60,240 nt of DNA from a virus. The stretch covers positions 1 through 60,240 of the IMG/VR virus record IMGVR_UViG_3300042472_000192, one strand, 5' to 3'. This document shows, piece by piece, positions 27,787 through 36,400 of this stretch. Each line of letters begins with the position of its first letter. Position 1 is the stretch's first letter. The translations under genes were made by a program, and so were the position numbers. The notes under the pieces are model-generated. The model did no database searches, had not been told where the DNA came from, and saw nothing but the letters and a program-made list of their open reading frames with translations.

Positions 27787-27960
27787 TTATTTGTCAACCC
27801 TGCCAATTGGCTTCATCTTGTCCCAGTATCCCCCAGGATTTCCAACATACACCTGTCCAGTTTCACGATCTACGAGTATCCATTTTTCTGGACACAGGGT
27901 TCTAACGGTAAGGATTACATCCTCTTCTTCTTGTTTAAAGTTAAATGGTTCCCGACTCAT
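27787..27960 (-). CDS. Small conserved actinophage-type protein
   Basis: 57 residues starting MSREPFNFKQEEEDVILTVR, followed by TLCPEKWILVDRETGQVYVG. I recognise the sequence type (REPFNF...LTVRTLCPEKW...DRxTGQVY) from actinophage genomes but no function is known. A longer frame to 27981 would overlap the resolvase more. ATGA overlap with the resolvase stop. Confidence 0.75.
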   Translation of the reverse strand: MSREPFNFKQEEEDVILTVRTLCPEKWILVDRETGQVYVGNPGGYWDKMKPIGRVDK

Positions 27961-28544
27961 AACTGTACTGCTTTCTCCCAATTATTAATTGCCCAATGAC
28001 CTATCCCGCAGGCATCTGCAACATCGTTATCTGTAATAGTTCTATCATACATTGTATTAATATATCGAATAGTCCTCTGTTTTCTTAAATCTCTTTCATA
28101 AGTCTTAAGCCATGACTCCGACTTGCCAGGATTTTGAGACTTAATGTATAACTTTTCATCAGTGGATATTTTTTTATTACCTATAAAGTTTTGCCATGTA
28201 ATTGGGGCAACCCTGCCTATTACTTTTGTACCAGTCAAACCTGCAGCGCCAAGGATTGACCCTTGGACAAGTGCTAGGTCTGCTGCTGTTTTTGGACTAT
28301 TCATAAACACAGTATGCTCAATCACTATTGCTTCAAAACCTCCATAGTAATCAAAGAATGCCTTTACCTTTTTCCCAGCATCCATAACTTTTTCATAGGT
28401 ATTATTGCCTTGAAATTTAATCTTTCCAACAGCGCCAAGAGTTTCCTGTTGCGTATCAAAAAGTGCAAACGCCAAACTATTGGTACTTGCGTCTATAGCA
28501 CAAATACTTTTTGGAAGGTTCTGATCTATTAAGGACAATTTCAT
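27957..28544 (-). CDS. RuvC-like Holliday junction resolvase
   Basis: A 195-residue RNase H-fold nuclease. Acidic residues: D18 (SICAIDASTNSLAFAL), E76 (AIVIEHTVFM), and D172/D174/D177 (TDNDVADACGIGHWA), the RuvC pattern, with the helix AADLALVQGSILGAAG between. It would cut branched DNA before packaging and in recombination. It belongs with the Cas4-like exonuclease and RecA. ATGA overlap with the zinc protein upstream. Confidence 0.85.
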   Translation of the reverse strand: MKLSLIDQNLPKSICAIDASTNSLAFALFDTQQETLGAVGKIKFQGNNTYEKVMDAGKKVKAFFDYYGGFEAIVIEHTVFMNSPKTAADLALVQGSILGAAGLTGTKVIGRVAPITWQNFIGNKKISTDEKLYIKSQNPGKSESWLKTYERDLRKQRTIRYINTMYDRTITDNDVADACGIGHWAINNWEKAVQL

Positions 28545-28819
28545 TCTTTTGCCATCCGCTTAATTTCTTTTAAAACCTTTTTTACATCTGATGGATTAAT
28601 GTTACACTCAAAACAAATTTGCTCATCGTTGTATATCGATAATTCAAGTTGACAATTTTTACATAAACGTTTTTTGCCTATGCGTTTTTGTCTTCTTGCA
28701 TGAAGATATCTTGATGCAATCTTTTGCTTTGTTGCAGCCTCTCGACATATTGTAGAACAATATACCTGATAGGATACGGTAGCCTTAAATTGGTTGTCGC
28801 ACCAATTACAATTCTTCAT
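28541..28819 (-). CDS. Zinc-finger protein (three CxxC-type knuckles)
   Basis: 92 residues from MKNCNWCDNQFKATVSYQVY. C4-x2-C7 with C21 and C25 (YCSTICREAATKQKI) looks like a first zinc site, and C53-x2-C56 with C69-x2-C72 (ICFEC) a second; the linker is very basic (RYLHARRQKRIGKKR). Suited to nucleic-acid binding, perhaps with the resolvase next to it. GGAG is 7 nt before the chosen ATG; the start overlaps the exonuclease stop by 14 nt. Confidence 0.75.
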   Translation of the reverse strand: MKNCNWCDNQFKATVSYQVYCSTICREAATKQKIASRYLHARRQKRIGKKRLCKNCQLELSIYNDEQICFECNINPSDVKKVLKEIKRMAKE

Positions 28820-29621
28820 CCAATGACTCCAAGGATTTGACTTTAAGATCCCCTTCGCCTGCTGACGCACACGCCTTTTGTACTGGGCATGACTTGCATA
28901 TCTTGGAATTTGCTCTATAGTTTTTCTTAGGAAGAGTTCTATCTACCCAAGCCCTACGAACTTCTCTCATCCAATCAAATGCCTGGTCTACCCACCGACG
29001 GTAATGATCGTTCACTGTTACGGGAAGAACTAGCAACTCGTGATTATTTTTATTTTCATAAATAAGAACACCCTTTGATTTCTTAAGGATCTTCATATAA
29101 ATAAGTAATTGAATTAAGTGTCCAGTCTTTGGCTTTCGCTTTGCTTTGCGATATTCAAATCCCTCACTCATCATTGTTTTAATTTCTCCAACAATTTGCT
29201 CATCGCCCCAGTTAAGCATGGCATCTCCATATCCAAAGATAGGAGGATCCTGATTAACAATCTTAAACTCTGTTGTTGGATTATCATTTGCATCACGGAA
29301 TATTTCCGCAATACCAGAAGCCATCATTGCATCTTGAATTCTATCATGAGACTTTGTACCAGCAGTCATGTTGGCAACACCATAAGCATCATTGTTATCT
29401 TCAAATGTTTGACCATCAAAGGCGAGATACCAGTATCTAGGACACTCTCCGTGCCCATAGGCAATCGTTGATGGAGCAAAGGTCTTCTTTTGTGTATGCT
29501 TAGGTCCACGTCCTTCAAGGTATCCAGACTGGATCTTTTGAACCATTTCCGTTGTATCAAAACTGTCCGCTGGAAGTGGTTCTGGTTTAACCATTATTGA
29601 TTTTAGTAAATTTTTTGTCAT
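28806..29621 (-). CDS. Cas4/RecB-like PD-(D/E)XK exonuclease
   Basis: A 271-residue nuclease: ECPRYWYLAFDG (first Cys), FGYGDAMLNWGDEQIVGEIK (Asp and E-x-K catalytic residues), HLIQLLIYMKILKKSKGVLI, and ICKSCPVQKAC (Cys cluster). Four Cys could hold an iron-sulfur cluster as in Cas4 and AddB. In phages such genes act as recombination exonucleases with RecA-like or annealing proteins; no CRISPR array is present. The precise start is uncertain because no strong ribosome binding site precedes the ATG at 29621. Confidence 0.85.
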   Translation of the reverse strand: MTKNLLKSIMVKPEPLPADSFDTTEMVQKIQSGYLEGRGPKHTQKKTFAPSTIAYGHGECPRYWYLAFDGQTFEDNNDAYGVANMTAGTKSHDRIQDAMMASGIAEIFRDANDNPTTEFKIVNQDPPIFGYGDAMLNWGDEQIVGEIKTMMSEGFEYRKAKRKPKTGHLIQLLIYMKILKKSKGVLIYENKNNHELLVLPVTVNDHYRRWVDQAFDWMREVRRAWVDRTLPKKNYRANSKICKSCPVQKACASAGEGDLKVKSLESLDEEL

Positions 29622-29649
29622 TGTTTTTATTCTCGTTTCCGTTCATATA

Positions 29650-29655
29650 AGTATA
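29650..29655 (-). promoter_or_regulatory. -10 promoter upstream of exonuclease gene
   Basis: Minus-strand CTGCTATACTTATATG, a TGC-extended hexamer in the gap after the gene ending at 29663; leader about 25 nt to the ATG at 29621. Confidence 0.45.
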
Positions 29656-29662
29656 GCAGAAA

Positions 29663-29968
29663 TTATCTAGTTGTGTACTTTAATGCAGAAACAAGATTGT
29701 TAATTGCTTCGGCTGCGGTGTAGTATAAGTTTTTCTTTCCACGATCTGACTTATCTACATTGGCCATCCATGTAGCCTTTAGTGCCATTTTTGCTGCGAT
29801 TGCTTGAAGTCTAACTATCTCAACAGTCGCAACATTTAGTGGGATATCTGGTTTAAGGATAACCTTGGCAATAAAAGTTAAAGCAGTTGTAAGTTCTTCG
29901 TCATTCATGTAGTCTGCAATTTCTGACAGACCGTTTATCATATCTATTGTTGTATTGTTTTGTTCCAT
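29663..29968 (-). CDS. Conserved small helical protein, unknown
   Basis: 101 residues from MEQNNTTIDMINGLSEIADY. Features DEELTTALTFIAKVILKPDI, VATVEIVRLQAIAAKMALKA and WMANVDKSDRGKKNLYYTAA, an all-helical conserved pattern I have seen in actinophages beside the exonuclease gene. Possibly a recombination accessory. No motif for catalysis. A longer frame upstream overlaps the oxygenase. Confidence 0.7.
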   Translation of the reverse strand: MEQNNTTIDMINGLSEIADYMNDEELTTALTFIAKVILKPDIPLNVATVEIVRLQAIAAKMALKATWMANVDKSDRGKKNLYYTAAEAINNLVSALKYTTR

Positions 29969-29970
29969 TT

Positions 29971-30759
29971 TTATCCCATCGATTTCTTTGATATTCCGTC
30001 TCTTAATCCTTCTTCTTCCCAAAGTTTAAACGCTGCCTGCATATCTGGTCTTGACTGAAGTTCATCAAGATATCTTTTTCTTACGTCTGGGCTATGCTCT
30101 GGGTCTATTGGATTTTGATCTCCAGTAAATCTATAACTATTTGTTGGACAATAGTCCATACTGATAATCTCACAGAACTCTCCCTCTTTAAATTTACGCT
30201 TTGGTCTCCAGTGTATCTGATTCACTGCGCTAAAGACAATAGTCTGACCACCACTGAGTGAATACTTAGTGAAATTACTTGTATCATTCCAGTTGCTTAC
30301 ATATAGGTCCCACTCAATGTTTGTGTCTGGGCAATAGTTTATTGTTACAAGATTTTCATCTGCATCAAGATGTGGTGGTAGCGCTGGAGAATTATCTCCG
30401 TATCCATACTTTAAGTTATAGTCAATATAATTCCAATGGCATAAGGCTATGTCTCCATTATAAAGTGGCTTAGCAATTTCGTCCAAACGCTTTTCACAGT
30501 CTTCTGGCATATCAAACTCAATTAAAGTTCTTGACATATTTTTTGCTATCTTTGGCTGAAACCTACTTCTAAATTCAGAAGTTCTAATATACCCATCTTC
30601 GATCCTGTCCCCAATAATAAATGGTTCAATTTCACGATTAGTTTCAATTAGATCTCTAATTTTTTTATCTTGATCTGATGTAAAAAGGTTGTCTATATAA
30701 AAAGGAAGTGGCTGATTATATTTCTCAAACCCCGTAAGGTATTTGTGTAACTCAGCCAT
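29971..30759 (-). CDS. Fe(II)/2OG oxygenase-like protein, 'HWR' type, tandem copy 3
   Basis: A 262-residue protein. Possible metal site: ALPPHLDADENLVTINYC (His-x-Asp) and NQIHWRPKRKF (distal His). The strand between includes SLSGGQTIVFSAV. It has a longer C-terminal helical extension (residues 215-262, DPEHSPDVRKRYLDELQSRP) than its two neighbours. Followed 3 nt later by the gene at 29968 and coupled by TAATGG to copy 2. Target unknown. Confidence 0.7.
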   Translation of the reverse strand: MAELHKYLTGFEKYNQPLPFYIDNLFTSDQDKKIRDLIETNREIEPFIIGDRIEDGYIRTSEFRSRFQPKIAKNMSRTLIEFDMPEDCEKRLDEIAKPLYNGDIALCHWNYIDYNLKYGYGDNSPALPPHLDADENLVTINYCPDTNIEWDLYVSNWNDTSNFTKYSLSGGQTIVFSAVNQIHWRPKRKFKEGEFCEIISMDYCPTNSYRFTGDQNPIDPEHSPDVRKRYLDELQSRPDMQAAFKLWEEEGLRDGISKKSMG

Positions 30760-31343
30760 TACTGTCCCTCATATATTTTAATAAAGTGCTTTGCCTTTTC
30801 GTTCATCTCGGCATTAACTTCTGCACCCTTTGGCTTTGCATCAGTTTTTCTTAAGTGAAAAAAGATCATATCAACAAAGTCTTCGCTAGAGAATATTTTT
30901 TTAGTTCTCCAATGAATCTGGTGCGTTCCAGAAAATGTCAAAGCCTGATTATCCTCCAAGGCATACTCACGCTCTTCAACTACTAATGGCCAAGAAGTAT
31001 TGGATTTCATCTGGTAGTCAAATGTAAACCTAGGCTCTTTGAATGTTTCATCGTAGTGTGGGGAAAGAAATGGTGCGCCAATTGATCCATCTTCATTTAC
31101 AATATTTGTATATCTTGCAAATTGATACTCAGATATCATCAAGCCAGTTTCTCCAGAAATGTTTTCACAATACTTTATTACTTTTCTTTCAACTCCTTCT
31201 GGCAATTTAAAATCAGAAATTTTTTGATTAAATCTTTTCATTACATACTGTTGAGAGGGAGTCTCAAGCATTTTATATATTTCTTGAATTTCTTGCTCAG
31301 TTAAAACATTGTCAACTATCTCATTTGCTTCATCGTATTTCAT
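30759..31343 (-). CDS. Fe(II)/2OG oxygenase-like protein, 'HWR' type, tandem copy 2
   Basis: A 194-residue protein with SPHYDETFKEPRFTFDYQMK (His-x-Asp) and GTHQIHWRTKKIF (distal His), and between them WPLVVEEREYALEDNQALTF. It aligns along this whole core with the protein at 9597-10250 (LDYQ-SN-WPLV-E), including the following VDMIFFH strand. TAGGAGAAAAAAT ribosome binding site; ATGA overlap with copy 1. Confidence 0.72.
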   Translation of the reverse strand: MKYDEANEIVDNVLTEQEIQEIYKMLETPSQQYVMKRFNQKISDFKLPEGVERKVIKYCENISGETGLMISEYQFARYTNIVNEDGSIGAPFLSPHYDETFKEPRFTFDYQMKSNTSWPLVVEEREYALEDNQALTFSGTHQIHWRTKKIFSSEDFVDMIFFHLRKTDAKPKGAEVNAEMNEKAKHFIKIYEGQ

Positions 31344-31990
31344 ATTTTTTCTCCTATGTCTCGTCTAAAATCTCTAATTTCTTGTTCAAGTTTTTTATCA
31401 TCAATAACTTTTGGAGAATTTGGAGTAAACATTTCAAAGAATAAAACCTTTACAAAATCTCCTTCGTTCCATTTTCTAATTGTTCTCCAGTGATAATCCT
31501 GTCTTGGATAAAGCATTAAGATTCCATTATCTGGTATTGTGTAAAGGTCTTTATTGCTTCCGACCTGCCAAGAAATGTTTGAGTCGAGTTGATATGTTAA
31601 AACAACACCTGCTCCTCCTGTATGGGTTATCTCTCCGTTCCTGATTGGGTCCCGATCCTTATGTACCTCAAGGATTGGCTGACCATACTTTAAATTATAT
31701 TCTGCATATGTAACACTTATAAGTCTTTCAATTTTTAAATCTAATTGACAATTTTCTTTTGCTAAACTTACAACCTTATTAACAATATGCGATGGCAGTT
31801 GAAGTTCATTTATGTCAAGTCTGCCAAGGTTATTTCTCTTTATTCTTATAATTTTTTTCTCATGCCAATTACTATCTACGGCGTCATCCCACTCAACAAT
31901 CTCACGGGTAGCAAGTTCTTTATCTATTGCCTCTTGAATTTCTTTAATTTCATCTGAGGTAAATACATTATCGATCTGATTATTTCTCAT
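31340..31990 (-). CDS. Fe(II)/2OG oxygenase-like protein, 'HWR' type, tandem copy 1
   Basis: A 216-residue protein starting MRNNQIDNVFTSDEIKEIQE. Possible ligands: LEVHKDRDPIRNG (His-x-Asp) and RQDYHWRTIRKW (distal His), with VVLTYQLDSNISWQVGSNKD between. Leaderless start: TATAAT ends 6 nt before the ATG and overlaps the stop of the previous gene. It leads the three-gene oxygenase tandem. The Arg immediately after HW is shared by all four members of this subfamily. Confidence 0.7.
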   Translation of the reverse strand: MRNNQIDNVFTSDEIKEIQEAIDKELATREIVEWDDAVDSNWHEKKIIRIKRNNLGRLDINELQLPSHIVNKVVSLAKENCQLDLKIERLISVTYAEYNLKYGQPILEVHKDRDPIRNGEITHTGGAGVVLTYQLDSNISWQVGSNKDLYTIPDNGILMLYPRQDYHWRTIRKWNEGDFVKVLFFEMFTPNSPKVIDDKKLEQEIRDFRRDIGEKI

Positions 31991-31996
31991 AATTAT

Positions 31997-32002
31997 ATTA
32001 TA
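31997..32002 (-). promoter_or_regulatory. -10 promoter, leaderless oxygenase tandem
   Basis: Minus-strand GGTGTATAAT, six nt (ATAATT), ATG at 31990. The hexamer includes the TAA stop of the nuclease-like gene. Confidence 0.6.
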
Positions 32003-32306
32003 CACCATCCACAATCTGCTCTAATATACTCATCTCAATTACTGCAAGTCTTACTTTGGCATTGCCCTCTCCAATAATAACAATAATTGCTGGATCATTG
32101 CCATTCTTAATGGCATCTGTTGTTGCCTTTGCCCATACCGCTTTATTTAATGTAAAAGATTTTCCAACCTCTTTAAAATCTACAGTAAAGTTTTCCCAGG
32201 AGGCATCACCTTTATGGGTTCCTCGACCAGAATTCTTGTGCTGCTTGGCACCTATTCTTTTACTTTCACTCTTCTCCGTCAAAGTCACTCTTCTTTCTTC
32301 TTCCAA
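31998..32306 (-). CDS. PD-(D/E)XK nuclease-like protein (resolvase-type)
   Basis: About 102 residues. KRIGAKQHKNSGRGTHKGDA, then SWENFTVDFKEVGKSFTLNK: the GRG-x2-KGD ... D-F-K pattern fits a small PD-(D/E)XK endonuclease such as Hjc/RecU-type or VRR-NUC resolvases. IIVIIGEGNAKVRLAVIEM is the last strand. Start uncertain: TTG at 32306, or GTG/TTG a few codons later, each inside the end of the zinc protein gene. It would add a second junction nuclease beside the RuvC-like protein. Confidence 0.55.
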   Translation of the reverse strand: MEEERRVTLTEKSESKRIGAKQHKNSGRGTHKGDASWENFTVDFKEVGKSFTLNKAVWAKATTDAIKNGNDPAIIVIIGEGNAKVRLAVIEMSILEQIVDGV

Positions 32307-32442
32307 GATACACTGTTGTTAAGTGCTTATCTTTACACATCCAAGTTAATGTCTTTGTTTCAGCATAACATCTTAGCGTTGGAACAATTACTTTGCAGGT
32401 ATGGCAAACCCACTGTCCAGAATAAACTGTATACGAAGCCAT
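32266..32442 (-). CDS. Small zinc-ribbon-like protein
   Basis: 58 residues: MASYTVYSGQWVCHTCKVIV, then PTLRCYAETKTLTWMCKDKH and a basic tail (GRRKKSDFDGEE). C13-x2-C16 and C36-x3-H40 would bind zinc. Placed between RecA and the nuclease-like gene, whose start it overlaps by about 40 nt, so the two are translated from overlapping frames. Function unknown. Confidence 0.65.
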   Translation of the reverse strand: MASYTVYSGQWVCHTCKVIVPTLRCYAETKTLTWMCKDKHLTTVYLGRRKKSDFDGEE

Positions 32443-32459
32443 TTATAACAATCTGCTCA

Positions 32460-33467
32460 TCAAGACAACTTTTTCTTTAGATCATCCTGCAAGTCAAGAT
32501 CTTCTCTAACACGATTGATAAAGCCATCTCTACCCTGAACCTTAGTTCCATCTGGAAGTAAATACCACGCACCAGTTCTTTCAACTAAGCCTACTAGTTC
32601 TGCTGTATCAACAAGATCTCCAACTGCATCTAGGCCGATTGAGTCTCCTCTGAAATAGAAATCATATTCTCCTGATTGAAAGCCTGGAGAAGTTTTTGAG
32701 AACTGAAGTTCCCACTTAATCTTTCTTCCAACTTTTTCCTCAATCAACTTATCTCCTACCTTAATCTTTCCTTTAATCGCCTGATTGTCGGACTCGGAAC
32801 TAAATAACTTAATAATGCAAGAGGAATAAAACTTAGTAGCCTGACCACCAGAAGGCTGCTGACTAGTATACATAGCATTAATATTATTGCGAGACTGACT
32901 AATAAGCACAAGCAGAGTAGGCTTAACTTTATTATTAGCATAGTTAAGCATCTTCCATGCATTGCTAAAGTCACGGGATTCTGCTCCAATCTGTTTTGTA
33001 TTTTCCAAGGCCTTCATCTCATCAGTATCTTTTTCAAAATAGATTGCTGGAAGCATTGATGTAATAGAGTCTACCACAATTAAGTCTACTCCAGCATTCA
33101 TTAATCCAACGCCTACGTCTACCATATCACTGATAGTTCTTGCCTGTGAGTAGATTAATTTTTCTGGATCTACCCCGAGTTGTCTAGCCCAATCTTCTGA
33201 GTATGACATTTCTGAATCAATCCAAGCACATAACTTTCCTTCTGCCTGGGCCAGAGCAATCATCTGAAGACACATAGAAGACTTTGCAGAGGACTTTGAT
33301 CCCCAAATAAGAACTTGTCTTCCGTATGGCAAGCCACCGCCAAGAGCCTTATTTAATCCAAAACTTGGCGTTGGCTGAAATTCATACGAAACTCCAACAC
33401 CAGTGCCTAATTTCTTTCTCAACTTTGGATCTAGTTGTGCAAACGCTTCTTCTAAACTAACCGACAT
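32460..33467 (-). CDS. RecA/UvsX-like recombinase
   Basis: 335 residues from MSVSLEEAFAQLDPKLRKKL. Walker A is GSKSSAKSS (56-64), with Ser-Ser-Ala-Lys replacing the usual GSGKT; Walker B DLIVVDSITSMLP; LLVLISQSRNN matches the L1-preceding sensor, and MYTSQQPSGGQATKFYSSCI the L2 region. It would form filaments for strand exchange and recombination-dependent replication. GGAGG ATATAC before ATG; the ATG overlaps the polymerase stop region by 11 nt. Confidence 0.92.
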   Translation of the reverse strand: MSVSLEEAFAQLDPKLRKKLGTGVGVSYEFQPTPSFGLNKALGGGLPYGRQVLIWGSKSSAKSSMCLQMIALAQAEGKLCAWIDSEMSYSEDWARQLGVDPEKLIYSQARTISDMVDVGVGLMNAGVDLIVVDSITSMLPAIYFEKDTDEMKALENTKQIGAESRDFSNAWKMLNYANNKVKPTLLVLISQSRNNINAMYTSQQPSGGQATKFYSSCIIKLFSSESDNQAIKGKIKVGDKLIEEKVGRKIKWELQFSKTSPGFQSGEYDFYFRGDSIGLDAVGDLVDTAELVGLVERTGAWYLLPDGTKVQGRDGFINRVREDLDLQDDLKKKLS

Positions 33468-36400
33468 GTATATCCTCCAATGTAACTGTCCCGTCTTTTG
33501 TCTTTCCAAAACTAAATTTATAAGACTTTCCTTCTTCTAGATTCATGTATGCCCTAGCAAAAGATGTAGGGAATACCGTGATAGAGTGAAGATCTCTAGA
33601 TGTGTCAGCAAGTGTTAATGATGCCATCTTCTTTCCAGTTTTTGTAATCCTTGGTTTAAAGGATACCACAAACATTTCCTCCTCTGTAAAAGGTAACTGC
33701 TTGTAACTAAGAAACTTTACCAGCGCATTGCTTGATGTTTTTATTTCATCAGCAGGAACTGCAGATACAATCCTATTATCGTTTGCAAGAATAAGATAAG
33801 TACGACCAGTCTCAATAGTGGTTGCTTCTTCATCAAATATACCAACACTCCCAGTCTTGTCCAAAACTTCAACTCGTGACCATCCTGTTCCTCGCTTAAT
33901 TGATTTTACCATACCTAGAAGGATATAAGATCCCTTCTCTTCAAAATCACACACGTCCTGAATAAATGCGTAATAGTGTGAGGGAATAGTAATATTAAAT
34001 TCTGGAAGGTTTAAATACTCGTAAAGGTTTTCTTTAATCTGAGTATCATTTCTTTCATTGTCTGGAAATGTTAGTGCGCCAATCATATTCATAGCCTGTA
34101 GTGCACGGCTATTAACTCCATTACCTTTTGTAAAAGTAAACTCTTCTACTTCCTTATAAGATTTAAAAGGTCTAGCAGCAATATATTTTTCAGCAATGTT
34201 ATTAGAAATATACTTAATTGCAGTAAGTCCAAACCTAATACCCTTGCCTTCAATTTTAAAGTCAAAGTCGGAGTCGTTGATGTGTGGAAGTTTTACTGAA
34301 ATACCCATACGCTTTGCCTCAATAAGATATCCAGTTCTATTGTCTTTGTCTTTCTCATTCTTTAGAAGAGCAAACATAAACTCAAGTGGATAATAATACT
34401 TTAGCCACGCCGTCCAATACGAGAGCGTAGAGTAAGCAACCGCATGAGACTTGTTGAACGAGTACCCAGCATGCGCTTCGAAGTCGTGCCATAGATCACG
34501 AGCCTGATTGGGACTAATAAAGGCAGAAGCACCCTCGACAAACCTTTCTTTGAACTCGTCAAAGTCTTTAGCATCTTTTTTCTTTCCAATGATTTTTCTA
34601 ACTTTATCTGCTTCCGACATGGACATTTGTCCAAGGTGTACGCATGCTTGCATAACTTGCTCTTGGTATAGGATGCAGCCATAAGTGTCCTCCGTGAATG
34701 GTTTCATAATTTGGTGACTATAAGAAACGTTTTGCTTTCCATGCTTACGTGCAATATAGTCTTTGCCAATTGTATTCATTGCTCCTGGTCTAACTAGTGC
34801 GTTAGATGCAGCAAGTTCGTTAAAATTCTTTACCCCCATTTTTATAAGAAGGTTTGTATATGGAGTTGCTTCACACTGGAATACACCTTTAGTGTATCCA
34901 TCAGAAAGCATTTCATAAACTTTTGGATCTGCAAGATCAAGAGAGTCTAAATTAATATCCTTATAGTGGTTTTCTTTAATCATTGCAACTGCATCCTGAA
35001 TAACGCTTAGCGTCTTTAGTCCAAGTGCGTCAATCTTAATTAGTCCAATTCTTTCCGCTTCTTCCATGTCGACTCCAACCACTGGAATCCTATCGTCAGA
35101 TCCAGGAGAAGAACGAGTTTCCATCGGCGCATACCTAAAGATTGGATCTTTACTAGTAACAACTCCTGCAGCGTGAATACCAGTACCCCTAATTCGACCA
35201 CGTAATTGCTCTCCATACATCTCCACCTCTGGATATTTTTCTCTAAACTCTCTAGTTGATTTTGAAGTACAGTATTCGTCCCAAGTGTCAACCATCTTTA
35301 AAACCTTGTTAACATCTGTTAGTGGAATATTTAATACTCTTGCAACATCTCGTACGACTCCTTTATCTTTAAACTGTAAGAACGTAGCAATGGATGCAAC
35401 GTGCCTATATTGTCTAACTAGATAGTCTTTAACCTCATCACGGCGAGAGTCTTGAATGTCCGTATCAATATCTGGAAAGTCATTACGATCTGGATTAATA
35501 AAACGAAAGAACAGCAGTCCATACTTTAATGGATCAACATCTGTTATTCCGAGTGTGTAGCATACTAAAGAACCTGCTGCAGATCCACGACCTGGACCAA
35601 CCATAATGCCTTCCTTCTTTGCCCAAGCAATCATGCTCTGAACAACAAGGAAGTATGGAGCAAACTTTTTATTTTTAATAATCTCTAATTCTTCTTCAAC
35701 TCTAGCAACATATTCTTCATTATCCGACAAACCCTTTAACTCTAAACCCTCAAATGCAATCTTTCGTAATTGTTTGTCTGGACTCTTATACTGTACTGGA
35801 AGTAAATTTAAGCCTTCTTCTATACCATAGTCTTCTACTGTATCTGCCAATAGTATTGTGTTTGAGTATATGTCTGCCCTATCTATCCCCTGCAATTCCA
35901 TGGCAGCCTTAATCTCATCATAAGATAAAAGGTGGATATCAAATTTATTAAATGTTATTTGTCGATCTTCTCCGTATAGGTAGTCAAGGCGCTCCATCAT
36001 AGATTCGATCTTTGCTGACTTTGCATATGTTGTATCTTTACTTATTTTGCCGTGGGTGTTCATTAATAATTTAAATTCTTGAATTTCTTTTTGTGATGGG
36101 TCAACGTGGTGACAGTCTGGAGTCACAACAACTTTAATATTAAATTCATCTGCTAAAGCAATAAGATGCTTATTTATACTTGCTTCGTTGTGGGGCATTA
36201 CCTCAATGTAGTAGTCATCTCCAAAACGATCTTTAAACCAGGAGATATACTTCTTGGCAAGTGCAAACTCTTCTTCTTCTAATGCCTTGACCAAAACGCT
36301 ACTTGGGCAGGCAGAGGTTACAATAATTCCCTCTTTGTATTTTTCTAATATTGTAAAGTCAAACCTTGGCTTTTTAAAGAATCCATCAGTCCAAGATAAT

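Noticed and set aside
28806-29621. Cas4-like gene as evidence of a CRISPR-Cas system
   Set aside because: No cas1, cas2 or array nearby; such exonucleases are common phage recombination genes beside RuvC and RecA.
29630-29646. ATG 3 nt after TATACT upstream of the Cas4-like gene as a leaderless ORF
   Set aside because: Spacing is too short and the frame ends after about 19 codons with no recognisable sequence.
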